Below are positions 1-13,367 of a stretch of DNA of 60,000 nt, piece by piece. The notes under the pieces are model-generated. The model worked only from the letters and a program-made list of their open reading frames with translations, did no database searches and had not been told where the DNA came from. Both the position numbers and the translations under genes were made by a program. This DNA comes from Nematostella vectensis (Eukaryota > Cnidaria > Anthozoa > Actiniaria > Edwardsiidae). The stretch lies in NCBI RefSeq assembly GCF_932526225.1, contig NC_064045.1, positions 10,880,022 to 10,940,021 on the forward strand. The letters run 5' to 3'. Within the stretch, counting starts at the first letter, position 1. Every line of letters starts with the position of its first letter.

Positions 1-3000
1 CCTCGTACGACTCAAAAGCGTTGACTTCCTTAAGATCACGTGACCTCAGCGCCACAAGCACGTCATTCCTCCACGCCGCGTCACGGAAGGCCAGGTTGCT
101 GATGCTCATGCTGCTTACCGAGGACAGGAGTCCGCGGTGGTTATCGTTGAAAAACGAGGCGTCTACGTCACACGCACCACAGGCAACCCACGTGAGAAAC
201 TCGATGTTGCGAGGAAGGGTAGAGTGACGAGGACTTCCGCCATAACCTTCATCAGAATCTATAAGCAATGGAAATCCAGCAAAACCTCGATATGTACACC
301 TCCAATACAGTATAACTGACTAACACAATTCTTAGGGGTAACCTTTTTAAGGGGATTGAGACTTACAGAAAATGTACTGAGGATTCTATTCTTGCGGTAT
401 CCTTAAAAAAACGAGGTTTCACTGTAGCAACCTTGTCCCCAAGGTCTTCTGGGTAAATGAGTCTAGGGAGTCAAGAGAAAAGGAAAAAGAGAAAACATAC
501 AAAGGAATGAAGATGAAAAAGAAGAATAGATAAGAGGAAAGGAAAGAGTGGGCTAAGCCTAGTACTCGCAGGATTATTTCCAGTGTTTTTCGTGCACAAT
601 TTGGTGATCTTTCAACTCGTGGCCGCTACCTTCTTCCCCCCCCCCCCCAATCTAGTCTGGCCATGGGCTAGCTACCTAGAGGTGGGAGCTTTAGTAATGC
701 AAGACGGAGTTCCTTGCACTGAAATCATTGAGTAAATGCGAGCATGTTACAACTGGCTTTATAATTGATAACTATAATTTCTTAATCCTTACTGACCCTG
801 GCTGTCTAGTGAGCTGACAGTAGATGTGCTGCTATCAATATCATGGGATCTACTTGTCTTGATGATCCTCCACTGACGACCACTAAGCTCATCTGGTTTT
901 ACGTCAGTCCTGAAGTAGAGATGATCCCCACAGGTACTCAAAGCAAATACCTGCAACAGAAAGAGTAAAATTTTCAAGGCATCAGTATCGCCTTTAACAT
1001 CATCATCATTATCAATGACGTCATCAACTTAATTGTCATCATCGATCACCATTAGCATCACCATCATCATCACTGTCACCATCACCATCGCTATCGCCGT
1101 CGCCATCACCACCGCCACTGTCACCGTCACCATCGCCATTTTCATCACCATCACCATCACCACCACCATCACTATCAACACCACCATCACCATCACCATC
1201 AACACCACCATCACCATCACCATCAACACCATCACCATCAACACCATCACCATCACCATCACCTCAACCAGCACCATCAATCACCATCACCATCACCATC
1301 ACCATCACCATCACCATCATCATCACCACCACCACCACCACCACCACCACCACCACCACCACCACCACCACCACCACCACCACCACCACCACCACCACCA
1401 CCACCACCACCACCACCACCACCACCACCATCACCATCACCATCACCATCACCATCACCATCACCACCACCACCACCACCACCACCACCACCACCACCAC
1501 CACCACCACCACCACCACCACCACCACCACCACCACCACCACCACCACCACCACCACCACCACCACCACCACCACCACCATCACCACCATCACCACCACC
1601 ATCACCACCATCACCATCACCATCACCATCACCATCACCATCACCATCACCATCACCATCACCATCACCATCACCATCACCTCAACCAGCACCATCACCA
1701 AAACCATCACCATCACCATCACCATAACCAGCACCAGCACCATCACCATAACCATCCAGTAAGCTGCTGTTTCCTATCGCCCATGATTTACCTGATCATT
1801 TGGTGCCACAGCTATTAGCAGGAACCGGCCCACCATCTGAATCCAGGATGAGCCAGTAGTGTCCTTAGTAGAGCTACCAGCGGACCCAGTATTCACTCCT
1901 TTTCTGAACCACACCTGGTGCAAAACATCAGGGAGATAGCAAGGATTTTCTTAAGGGGAAGCAGGCATACAGAAAAAAAAATGCCACCTTTCCATTATTG
2001 ATAAATGAGTCATGAAATTCTCGAAAGTAAATTAAATAAAGATAACAGCAATACCCAATCATTGACTCTATAAAAAAAAATGATAAGGGGCTTCTGAAGG
2101 CAAAGCTGCTATTGAGAATCTCTTGATCATGAGCAGGAAGTAATACCAAGCCAAACTACAGTATGTGGAAATCACCTCACATCTAGCCTAACTGCAGGCT
2201 TTGATAGTTTTTTCGGCACGAAAACCCCGAATCCCGAAAAGTTCAAACAACCCAGCTGCCATCTTAGATAATGTGCTCCGCAGCGGGAGGGATGGGCGGG
2301 GCAGGGGGAGAGGGGGGAAAAAGTTCTTTTCCCCCTCCCCCTGCCCCCCCCACTTGGGTGACAGCCATCAATCACTGACATGTCAGTTAGTATGTACAGT
2401 ACCTGCCCATCCTTGGTGAGGCCCCAGATGCTGTTCACCCCTGCGGATACCTGCAGCAGTTGGTTTGCCTCAGGGTTTGTAGAGATGGATGGCGGACTAA
2501 CTTGTGCCCAGTCGCTTCCTAAAAAATTTCAATGTTTTTAAAACAGAGAAACACCTACAGGTGGTAGAAGAATATTATTTTCTTTAAAGAATGTAATCTT
2601 TGAAAGCCTTCATAGCGTTTTTAGAACAGAGATGCTTATTTTCAGGAGAACTCAAGATCAGATAACTGGAGCAGGTCGAGTGATTCGCCCCCTTTTCATT
2701 TTTTTTTCATAGTGAATGACCTGTATAACACTATAAAAGTGCTCCAATTAGACCAACCAGAGCATCTGTAATTATATATCAATTATTTCATAATTCAAAG
2801 ATTCTTCTATAACAGGAGGGTTCCACTGTTATTAATATCTTCATAGTTGTTATTCTTAATTCCAAAAAGCTGATAGTGCAGATACAGCAGGAATTAAGTG
2901 TTAAAAATATGGGGAAATACACAAACTGATGTCATTTTGTGACCACAGTACTGCAAAGCTATGCAGAAAAAGAAGCCTTGTATTATACTATAGTAAAATA

Positions 3001-6000
3001 AAAGCCCCATTGGCAACCAAAGCGATTGTTGTTGTTTTGAAATAGCGCCATTGTCTTGCGAGTGATTTGATTGGAGGACTATAATACACATAATTATTCA
3101 CAACACCCTCAAGGTGCGTATTTCATCTTGTTTTTCCCAGTGAAGAAAGCCAGTATTTAGGAAGACAAGAACATAACGTAACGAAGAAACGACCAAGCAA
3201 TGCATGGTTATTTGTTCCGGTCGTCAAACAGCGCGAAGGAGGTCACAGAGAGTCCCTTCGTTGGAGCCATGATTGCCAACCGGCTTAAGCTACACCTGGA
3301 GAAGGCGCTTATTAACAGTGGTGAGACTATTTTCCTTCCCTCTATATGTGAATGAGTGGCTCAGAGTCTGAAAAACTTCCGGAAATACTAAACTCAACTT
3401 CCTTTGTAGTCGAAACGAACACAAAAAAAAAGCGAAGATTGTTTTCATCTTGTGTTAAATATACTCATAAAATGCAAAAGAGATTTTGTATTGTTCTTGG
3501 ACGGCAGTTAACGATTAATTAAGTTTCATGAACCTTTTACATACTTCAATTTCCCGTGAACTTCGGCCTTCGGCTCGAGGTGGTTTCATATTGAAATTGC
3601 ATAAATGCCAGCATATAGATAAATCTTAGAATTATTTTCCAGGTATTGTTGTAAAACGATAAAGTAATGACTATTTAAAACTTTGAGCCGCATTTCGATG
3701 GTTTTAACACGATTTTAACAACGATAGAAAAGGTTTCTTAAAAGGTTGAAACAATTTTTATTTTAGCGCAGCGCTAAAATAGAGCCTCGATCTGATGTAG
3801 GCTTGGTTGCTTATGGGCCTTTAAAAGAATATTAGTCACACACCCAGGATTTGCTGGGGGGAGGGGTGGGGTTTGCAAGATGGTGGGGTTGTGGGCGCCC
3901 CTTGCATCCACACCCCTCACCACACAACTGTTAATAACACAACCTAATAACCATGATGCCTCTACAACGCATGGATTTATGCATGGTTGAGAGTTACAAA
4001 AAAAAACTCAGGAGACTACACACATCTTTGTCAAGCAACAGTACCTGTCAAGTTATCATAGGTGATGCCAGTGCGCACAACAGCAAGCCCCTCCCATGTG
4101 ATCCCCCAGACAGCCCCTGTCCGACTGACTGACAGCTGAATGATGGAGCCTGGAGGAGAAGCCACTTGTATCCACTTGTCACCTTCAGGGTTGGTGTCCT
4201 TTATACCTGTTCTATGCACAACCTTGAGACAAAGAAAGGGGGATGAGTGTTTTTAAATAAACAACATCACCAGAAACCAAAGAAGGCAAAAATAAAGGCA
4301 TGAAAAATTCACTTCCTATAAAAGTACAAGTACCAGCACTATACTTTAACTTTCCATGAAAAGTCACATTCTATAGAATAAACAGCATTATATATGCACT
4401 TCAGCTTTCCATGAAAAGTCACATTCTATAGAATGAACAGCATTATATATGTACTTCAGCTTTCCATGAAAAGTCACATTCTATAGAATGAACAGCATTA
4501 TATATGTACTTCAGCTTTCCATGAAAAGTCACATTCTATAGAATGAACAGTATTATATATGTACTTCAGCTTTCCGTGAAAAGTTACATTCTATAGAATG
4601 AACAGCATTATATATGCACTTCAGCTTTCCATGAAAAGTCACATTTTATAGAATAAACAGCATTATATATGCACTTCAGCTTTCCATGAAAAGTCACATT
4701 CTATAGAATGAACAGCATTATATATGTACTTCACCTTTCCATGAAAAGTCACTGCCCAAACGGCCAAGTAGCTGGGATCTACACCAGGAATAGCAGACCC
4801 ACCAATGGCAAGGTCCTGAAAGGGCTCTTTTATAGGGTCTTCACTTATCCCAGGTATCTGGGAAAGAAATAATTTTCAAATCTTAAAATCCCACAAAATA
4901 AATTTGAGAAAAAGTATTTTCTGTAAAATTAACCTTGAAAATCAAGGCATATATTATACATAAAAGTGTGCATTTGACATGGGGGTAAACACAGTACAGC
5001 AGATTTCAGTCTCACTACCTTTTATTGTAGGTGAATAGGTAAATAATTGTTAAAAAGAAGCTCAAGAGCAGGGAGATTTTTTCATTCAACTATTTTTTTC
5101 ACAAAATTTAAGATAGCTTTTCTTTATGTTTTCTTATTTTTCCTTTTTTATATCCCTGTTATTTCGTATGTATGTACATAATAAGTATATTTAGGGTAAT
5201 GTACTGTAAGGGAACATGTATCTCCTGTACACTTACCAACAACCATCTGTCAAAGCCGTCAAATTTGCAGTATCTGGCCCAGCACCTGCGTCGCACACAA
5301 GATGATCTGGACTGCTCAGAGTAGTACTTTCTTGGGAAGTCAATAGCATACTGCCAGCCCTCCAAATCAAATAATACATAATAATCACATCCAAGCATAC
5401 CTTTTTATTGTACATTGTATACAGTAATAAGTATTTCCCGAATCTTGAACATTTCAGAACTATGGTTCCTTGTTTTCATGATATCACCTCTCTCCTCACT
5501 ACTGCACGCTTTTGTTGGTCAGGGCTGTAGCGGGGGATAGGGCACAGAGGGGAGGTCGGCACATGCCCACCCCCAAGGAAATGACAAGTAGGGGCATGGT
5601 ATGTCCAATGTTTATGTCAAATCTATGTCCCCCCTAATATTTTGAGGCCTGCTATAGCTCTGTTGTTTCACCAACTGTTTCTTTGCCACATCCTGTAATA
5701 AAAAAAGAAGAAGAAGAAGAAGAAAAATCCCTTCTTATATTATAAAAAATCACCTCTATATCCCCTTGGATGCTTCTGTCAATGTACCAGTCTCCTTCCC
5801 ACACCCAGTAATCAGAGGGAACCCTGTAGTCTTCTTTGGGTAAGTGTGTTCGACCATCTTCACTGCTGAAGCCCCATCGGTCAGAGCTGAATCTCTGGAG
5901 AGGTGGAGGATTATTATTTTATTTATTTATTTTATTTTTTTTTTTTTTGCTGAGAATAAGCAATTTGAAGGCTAGAAAGGAGGATCCTTACACATTTTTC

Positions 6001-9000
6001 TGTATTTAGGCACAATTCATGAGTTTTTCTGTGATCAATCATGTTTCATAATAAACTAGACCCTGCGCGCAGGGTTGACTGGGATACCTGGAGGGGGGAA
6101 TGTTGGGGTTGACGTGTACAGTGTTTGACGTATAAATGATACTGCAAAACTGGCTGCCATTTTAAAAAAGTTTGTCTCTGTCATCAGTGATGGTGTACTT
6201 GTGCCGAGAACTAAACAAATGTAAATGGACTCAAATGTCTTATGATATAATTCAAGTATTTAGAATAACCAAGGGAATATACAAAACAACAGTGGCTAAG
6301 TCTAAATCTTCTATCGGATAGACTACATAAGAATTCAGGGACTCATGCCAGCTACAGTAGAACCCCGCAAACGAATTGTGGTACCAAAATCTGAGAACCA
6401 GACATCTCCTAGAATTGGTAATTTACACTCATTGTAACAGTGGGCTCCTTCTATTATCCTAAAAACAAACAGTCTATGGAAAGGTTATTTGCAGAAATAG
6501 GTCAATGGTACAAACAATGTATTGAAGGACTCCTGACTAAGCCTGTTAGATTATATAAAAGGCATTTTACTAAAATGAATAAACAATCATTTGTTGCATT
6601 ATTAACCATACCTAAGTATTACTCTACTGGTTTGTGACATTGTTAACAAATGACTCATCACTGGGTTCATTTAAAGGGTCTAATCTTTGTTCTTTTCCTC
6701 CATCACATGAAGCTTTCACTGTGTTAAGACATGTATGGCACAAGAAACTCAAATTTTTCTGCAATCAACACCTTTGAATTAATAAAGATATATATATAAT
6801 CTTGAGTTGCATTGTAAATGCCATATCATAACACTGATTAGGGCAAAAAAGAATTTTCTGAATTTAAATAACAATGCTAGCTGTACGTGAATGTGCCTTC
6901 TCTATGCTAGTTATGCTCTCTACTCCCCAAAGGCAAAGCGTTTTGGTAGAATTTTGCAAAAGATAAGGGGTAAATTTGCTGTTACACCAAAAGTGAGCCA
7001 TAATTATAACAATATAGATTGTTTTCATTGTTCACGGCATTTGTTATTTTACGTGCAAAGTAAGCAAAAATATCTATTTATGCTTTCATATTTTTTAGCA
7101 AACACAGTTTTTGGAGACAAAGGAGAGGGGTATAGAATACCGGACATGGAATTAGAACATTATTTCAGTAAGTAAGCTACCAGGCGCAAAAACACTACGA
7201 AGACAAAGTATAAGCTTAACTTCTAGTTTTTTAATGCAAATATTAACCAGAAAACATATAATGACATTCAATGAGGGATAGAGGTTTGATTTTAGAAAAG
7301 AAAAGCTTATCGAAAGGAAACAACATGTATTCTAAAAATAAACAGAAGCCTTTATTAAAAAACACAAAATGGCGATTTATATATAGTAGACAGTTCTAAT
7401 CAGCTGATTCAAATATCTACTTCCGAATAGCAAAGTGAGGTAAATACCTTTAGCTCATTCTTGAGTAATCAGGTCACAAATAAGGTCTTGAGACTTGATT
7501 GACTGCAAGTTTGAAGTTTACACGGGTCTCAACGCGACGCTAATGTACAACACAGCGAAATTTTCCGTAATCATTCCGAGTTTAACACGACTTTTCACAA
7601 TAACTTGATAAAAAAAAAATTAAGCTATGGTGAAATTTACAGTAATAGAATCGCGAATCTGGCATTTTCTACTGCACAAATAATATGGATCTGAGAGGTG
7701 GAATTACAAAATCCAAGATGGAGACCATGACAGAGTTTGTAGTATAGAGCTGTGCAAACCTTCTGCGGTAACTAGGCCAGCGATGACGAAATGAGGGGAG
7801 GCTAGATTAGCATAGATACAGTACTTCGTGTAAGAAAAAGGCCTGAGTAAGGTCGCAGCAAGTACACTAAAAAAATACACACACAATGGTGCATGGACTT
7901 CCTGGGCATTGCACAATAATGCACGTTGTTAGGAAAGACGACAAAAAATAAACAAAAAAAACAGTTGCATTTTACAACTGGGCTACCACAGGTATCCCAG
8001 TAACTAGTGTTGCTTGACAGAGGAAGTTCTTAACTAAGAATGTGTAGTTCCAGAAAATATCCATCTCCCCCCCTCTATGGAGGGGATTAGAAATTCCTGG
8101 GGGGTGGGGGATTCAAATGCCCAGGAATTTCCAGAGGGGGGGGAGGAGGGGGGGGGGAAATGCCCTTTTTCCTTAATGGTTGCTGTATTTATTTTTTTTC
8201 CAGGGGGTTGGAAATTCCAGAGGGGTGGGGGGTCATACCTCCGACCCCCTCAATGGGGGGGGGGGGGGTAATGGATATTTCTGGATCTACACAATCACTA
8301 TTAATGGCTTTAAAAGATTGTAATTCATATCAAATTTCATCCTTCGTGAATAATGGCGACGATAGCAATCTTTTATTATGGGTTTTAAATTGTATATTTT
8401 CATTGTTCCTGCAGCTGATCAGCCAACAAATATTTGTACCTTTTTACACCGAATTTCAGAATTTAATACCAGCGAGAACTTACACAAATATAACACTTTG
8501 TCAGCAACAGCCTTAAAAGATCACACAAAAAATAATTTTTACTGGAAATTCTAAACTTATACCTTGAATTTGATTCTTCAAGAAGCACAAAAATACCCCT
8601 AATGACCCCTTAAGATATTTTAAACATGTCATATAGTCTTATTACAATACTTATATAACACCTTTTTGTAATACTCTCAGGGGGGATTTTGAAAAGCAAG
8701 AGATATATGGTCCAAATGGTAATTTGCTTCTCTAAGCAAGAGATCCTTGGTCCAAATCCAGGCCCAGGTTTTAAAACCTAGGCCTACATGCTTCATCTTG
8801 TCAACACAAGGCTATTTTTAGGGATTGTCAACTTTATGGGAAAGGTACATATTTGTTTTTCTTGGTCCACCTTTTTTGCAGGCTTTTGGGCTACTCAACT
8901 GTTTTTCTTTTAAATTTTGTGTTACCTCCTTAAAGTCAGCATATGGCCAGTCCCTTAGGGAAGGTGGATTTATTATACTTAAAATATTCTTAAAATTACT

Positions 9001-9499
9001 TAATATACTTAAAATTATTATACTTAAAATTGTCACAACATCACAAGCAATTTCGCAGTGCCAATAGCAACAACGCTACATTGAGGAGCAGGTCAAAGCA
9101 TTATACGTATTATCTAATTATTTATGAATACTAAGTCATATGTCTGCTGCCTCAAAACAATAACAAACTTGCAAATATAATAATTATTGGTTGCGCCTGT
9201 TGCATCACTTGATGTATTTGACTCACCGATTTCTCAGACCATCCATTCATAAAACCCCATCGCTGGTTTTCCCATGTTTCCACGCGTACACGAATGGCGA
9301 CCTCGGTTGAATGAACGTACAAACAAGGTTGTTGATTAGCGTTGATCGCCCAGGCACATTGTGGAACTGCAGAGACGCGCTTAAAACAGTTTCGAGATCC
9401 CAACTCTGGCGTGGATACCTCTGTCCATGAATTGTCTCGAAGATTTACAAGAAAAGTTCGACCTTCGCGATCGATAATCCATAGATTGGCAGCGGACAT
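1..9499 (-). CDS. TECPR1: TECPR1, tectonin beta-propeller repeat protein 1 (5' part, nine exons, runs off left edge)
   Basis: Exons read on the minus strand, all with GT-AG borders and compatible phase: 9499-9227, 5894-5754, 5359-5237, 4857-4735, 4222-4045, 2518-2403, 1914-1792, 950-797, 258-1, giving about 496 residues. The start ATG is at 9499, followed by MSAANLWIIDREGRTF. The order follows vertebrate TECPR1: a first tectonin-type repeat; a dysferlin (DysF) region with ENQRWGFMNGW, VWEGDWYIDRS and GWQYAIDFP; the CVRRRCWARYC segment; several tectonin repeats with the W.V...G.V..R.G pattern (for example AVWGITWEGLAVVRTGI and VWFRKGVNTG); then the start of the second half (LTWVACGACDVDASFF). 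The PH region and second propeller would lie left of the window. From the family: TECPR1 joins ATG5-ATG12, acts at autophagosome-lysosome contacts, and its DysF region senses exposed sphingomyelin on damaged lysosomes. It shares a 347-bp upstream gap with FBP. Intron arrays are listed separately. Confidence 0.92.
1030..1755. repeat. CAC/CAT trinucleotide-hexanucleotide microsatellite
   Basis: About 700 bp of CACCAT, CAC and ATC repeats inside the TECPR1 intron between the exons at 1792-1914 and 797-950. The long poly-His (plus) and poly-Val/Met (minus) reading frames here are products of the repeat, not genes. Confidence 0.97.
4330..4755. repeat. 55-bp minisatellite overlapping a TECPR1 exon end
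   Basis: Eight copies with an exact 55-bp step; the motif CTTTCCATGAAAAGTCAC starts at 4350, 4405, 4460, 4515, 4570, 4625, 4680 and 4735. The last copy is the 3' end of the TECPR1 exon 4735-4857 with its splice donor. Read on the minus strand, that copy has GGAAAG followed by GTGAAG, while six of the others have GGAAAG followed by CTGAAG and the outermost has TTAAAG. Confidence 0.95.
5520..5662. mobile_element. MITE-like element, GTAGC-type termini, TECPR1 intron
   Basis: A roughly 140-bp C/G-rich block bounded by AGGGCTGTAGCGGG and, inverted, CCTGCTATAGCTCTG. The ends are related to the other GCCGTAGCAGG-type elements near 16972, 39186 and 51533. It lies between the TECPR1 exons 5237-5359 and 5754-5894. 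It has no coding capacity. Confidence 0.55.
8050..8284. mobile_element. MITE-like element with 14-15 bp inverted ends, TECPR1 intron 1
   Basis: The left end CCAGAAAATATCCAT and right end ATGGATATTTCTGG are inverted copies with one gap. The 235-bp interior is G-rich with runs of G and internal copies of an AATTCC(T/A)GGGG motif. No target duplication was clearly identified. Confidence 0.6.
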
Positions 9500-9846
9500 T
9501 TTCGCTTCCTGTTTTACCCGGAAAATGCAACAGGTTTCTAGGAATCTTCATCAGAAAATTCCCCTGGACGCAATCCGTTATATAGACAGGTATAAAATCA
9601 AGTTTTTTTGGTCATTGTTTAAGAAAAGAGGTCTAAACCGAACAGAAAATTTAAAAAATGCAAGATGTGAAATCCTGGGACAGGAAGTGAAAACATCGAC
9701 CAGGCATTATCCAGCGCATGGCATTCCACGCATACAGACCGCTGACATTGCGTGACCTGTTACACGTCGTCGAACATTTGATCGCTTTTACGTTTTGTTC
9801 GCCTCCGCGTTCTCTTCTTGTGCTGTGGTGTTTCCCTTTCTGCAAA
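9500..9846. promoter_or_regulatory. Bidirectional promoter region between TECPR1 and FBP
   Basis: A 347-bp gap between two divergent start codons (9499 minus, 9847 plus). It should contain both promoters and both 5' leaders. I see no clear TATA box. Assignment rests on position only. Confidence 0.6.
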
Positions 9847-12800
9847 ATGGTCGATACGAATTGCATGACGCTGACACGCTTTGTATTGAGCGAGCAGCGG
9901 AAAATTCCCGGGGCCACCGGTGACTTGACACAGTTACTGAGCGCAATTATGACGGCTGTGAAGGCAACTTCTTCTGCCGTCAGGAAAGCTGGAATAGCAC
10001 GTCTTTTTGGCATTGCTGGCGACACGAACATTTCTGGTGATCAGCAACAGGTATTTATTACATACCGCAATGCATTTGATAAACCAGCATTATCTTTTTT
10101 ATGTCTCAATATTGGCACTGGACTGTCCTAGTTCTACTATCGTTCTATTCTTTATGCATTTCGTTGGGGGTGTGCGGAGGGGCACGGTCGTGTAGTTCCC
10201 ATGGGACCTCTCTATGTGTCAAAACACGAGAAGTATGAGGTGTACGTGAAATGGCGTTCGCGAAAAATAATCTAGATTTAACAATATTATTGATATAACA
10301 ATGGAACTTATGTCCCATTTATGTCTTGCAATATAATTTCGAGGCTCCGCTGTAATACCACTCAAAAACTCCTTATTGTTCTTCCTTAGAAATTGGATGT
10401 GCTTGCGAATGAGCTGTTCATCAACATGTTGCGATCTTCCTACACAACCTGCCTTTTAGTCTCTGAAGAAAATGAAACTGTGATAGAAGTAGAGATTGAA
10501 AAACAAGGCAAATATGTTGTGTGGTTTGACCCACTTGATGGCTCTTCCAATATTGATTGCCTGGCTTCCATTGGTTCTATATTTGGTATTGCCAGGAAAA
10601 TTTCGAATGATTCACCTGGACAACAGGACGGTATTCAGCCAGGAAGGAACATGGTAGCAGCTGGTTACGCCTTGTACGGTAGTGCTACTGTGATCGTCCT
10701 ATCAACTGGTAATGGTGTCAATGAATTTACCCTGGATCCATCGATTGGAGAGTTTGTGCTGACGAAACCCAATATCCGAATGAAGCCTAGAGGCAAGGCC
10801 ATCTACAGTGTCAATGAGGGCAATGCCTGCTACTTCTTTGAGCCAATGAAGAAGTACATGGAGAAGCTCAAGACACCCAAGGTTTGTAGATAGATAGAAA
10901 CCTTTATTTATTATTACTCAGGGTTGTTCAATCAGAAGCTATGACTAATTTATCTCTTGCTATCAACAGGTGCCCTGAGTCACTACAAATATGCTAAAAT
11001 ATATAATTATTAAACACTATGATCTAAAAGATAAAAATATAATATACTATCTTATAAATATATATAGATAAATATAGATTTATGTTTAAGGATTAAGAAT
11101 TATAAAAAAAGACATGGCAACTGTGATAGTAAAAAAAACGCTTCACTATTTCAGTCCTTACTGCAGGCAAATAGAGCTTGTTGCCCTGGCAGGTAGTGCG
11201 TGTTCAGATATTTCTATTATAACTAAAATAATTACAAAAATACTGAGGGCAGTGCCCCTTCAAACATTTCTTAACTAATTTTAAAATATGCGCATCACGC
11301 CTGTCCAACAATGTGGGCCATTTCAGGATGTCCATAGCATTGTCACTACTTGCAGATCTTACTACAATGCGAGCTGCTCGCATTTGTTGAGCCTCAGCCT
11401 CAACCAATACCAACTGTCAACTGACCTTGGTCAACACGAACTGAGTCTGCCAGGCAGAGTGCTGCAAATTCAGTAGAATGACCTTTGCGAAACCCACACT
11501 CACACAATGACCTTTGCGAAACCCACACTTCCATTGAAATAATGGCAAATAGTGAGTTAATCTTGGCTTGGTAACTAGACTAAAACTTAATATAAAATAA
11601 AATAAAGTAAAAAATGTTTTGGTTCTAATCTTATGGTTTATATCTGAACCTTTGATTGGAATAGTTGCCACTAGTTACAGCTAATTAGTAGCTAATTTGC
11701 CCGTCAGCGGCTTATAATCGCCACCAGCAAGCTAATCAGCTATTGGGTGGTAATGACTTAACACATTGACCCCTCAACCGGCCTGTACCAGCTTTGGGAG
11801 GTACCCACAACCCAAAAAATTCATAAATTCAAAATAAACACAACAAGATGAAGATACTCAGGCATCAGTCTAAGGGATAAATGGTCTTGCAGATATGCAT
11901 CCAACCAAGGTGTTGGCATCTACTCTTAAGCCAAATAATAGCACAGGTTCTTTGACAAATCTCAAATCGAACAAGGAGAGAAAAGCAGAATCACCCCTCT
12001 CAATAAAACGCTCAAAATACCACACAAGGGAGAGAGATCAGCAAACACAGCTCAAGACACAAATAGATACCTTTATTCTGATCCTCCAGGTACATTTCCT
12101 TGGCCTCAAAACACAATGTCCATTCCTTGAAGGATTGTACAACCACGAAAATATCTTTACGTATTGCAAAGCATTCTGGGAGATCCAGGGGAAAATTCAT
12201 GAGGGGAGGGCCAGTCAACACTCCTCTCCCCAAAGTCAGATGGTTTTTTAGAAGTCTTTTCACCCCGAAGCCAAACGAATCAATTCCAGGTCATACAGAC
12301 CCAGAATAGCAGTGTAAACAATTTTGGAATCAATTTGGTTTCAGAAAAGACACCATTTAGGAGAGCTGTGGTGATTCATTAGAAAATTATTTTCTCATCC
12401 GGGCAAAGCCAAACAAGAAAAAATCATCATGAATCCACCTTTGCTTGCAAATATCCATAAGCAAAGCACTCAAGTATGCCCCAAAAGACTTCATGATGTC
12501 CTGAGACACTCTCCTAATATGCTCAGAGCTGTATTTTTTATGAAAAATACAAGCAACCATCAACTTGTGCTGGCTTCAGCACATCGACGAGGGATTAAAA
12601 GTGGGGACCGCAAAGCACTGTTGGAAAGCTTGGATACCGCTGACTAGGTGCAGCTGTGTTTGACTTTGACGGGCTGTATAAAACTCAGAATAGGGGGGGA
12701 GGTATCTGTTTTCAGTCTGTTTTTTTTGTAAATTCAGCTCCAAAAAAGCCAGGAGTCAATGGGTTAAGAATACCTTACAAAATAAAAGCAAAAATTGATC

Positions 12801-13367
12801 ATGACTTAAGAATACCTTACAAAATAAAAGCAAAAATTGATCATGACTTAAGAATACCTTAAAAGTAAAAGCAAGAATTGATCATGACTTAAGAATACCT
12901 TACAAATAAAAGCAAGAATTGATCATGAGAATACTAGGTTGGAGGGTTGGTGGATGTTGGTTGAGGAATTGGGATTAATCCTTTCTCTGGTTCTGTTGTC
13001 TTTGCCAGTACTTGTACCTAATGAGGGAACGATTTGTTTTTATATTTTCTTCTAGGACGGTAAAGGCCCTTATGCAGCGCGCTATGTAGGCTCCATGGTG
13101 TCCGATCTCCACCGCACTCTTATCTATGGTGGCATCTTCATGTACCCAGGAAGCACCAAGGCCCCTGAGGGCAAGCTCCGCCTTCTATACGAATGCAACC
13201 CCATGGCTTATGTCATTGAGCAAGCAGGCGGTATGGCCTCTGACGGCAATCAACCCATCCTGGATATAGTTCCCACCTCGCTGCATCAGCGTGCACCGAT
13301 ATTCATAGGGTCTGCTGATGATGTCAAAGATTACTTGAAGTGTGTTGAAGAATGCAAGAAACAGTAG
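9847..13367 (+). CDS. FBP1: Fructose-1,6-bisphosphatase (three exons, complete)
   Basis: Exons 9847-10050, 10390-10881 and 13056-13367 join in phase 0 with GT-AG borders and encode 335 residues, the usual length. The enzyme hydrolyses fructose-1,6-bisphosphate to fructose-6-phosphate in gluconeogenesis (cytosol). Visible family features are [11 protein letters not shown] and [20 protein letters not shown] near the N terminus, the metal-binding [29 protein letters not shown], and the C-terminal active-site block [20 protein letters not shown]. The ORF is open upstream to 9718, but the Met at 9847 has a good context (aaaATGg) and fits the family start. Possible AATAAA poly(A) signals lie near 14078 and 14257. 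Intron 2 holds a LINE remnant and a 42-bp array. Vertebrates have FBP1 and FBP2; the symbol means the single invertebrate-type gene. Confidence 0.97.
10883..11430 (-). mobile_element. Degenerate non-LTR retrotransposon (LINE) 3' fragment
   Basis: Minus-strand translation of about 11413-11204 gives a tract ([16 protein letters not shown], then [20 protein letters not shown]) resembling the C-terminal end of CR1/L2-type reverse transcriptase ORFs (RAARI..., L.W..L..RR). Downstream on the same strand it ends in AATAAAGGTTTCTATCTATC, a typical LINE 3' end with a short simple repeat. It lies antisense in FBP intron 2. Family assignment is by pattern only. Confidence 0.6.
12764..12930. repeat. 42-bp tandem repeat in FBP intron 2
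   Basis: About four copies of a unit containing TTAAGAATACCTTACAAA and AATTGATCATGAC. The first two are almost identical; the later ones have small deletions. Confidence 0.9.

Noticed and set aside
1033-1818. 261-codon poly-His ORF and its antisense poly-Val/Met frames
   Set aside because: It is a CAC/CAT microsatellite inside a TECPR1 intron; the frames exist only because the unit is 3 or 6 bp.
8695-8775. Possible tRNA-like sequence (GGTCCAAATCCAGG motif)
   Set aside because: No acceptor stem or cloverleaf could be drawn around it.
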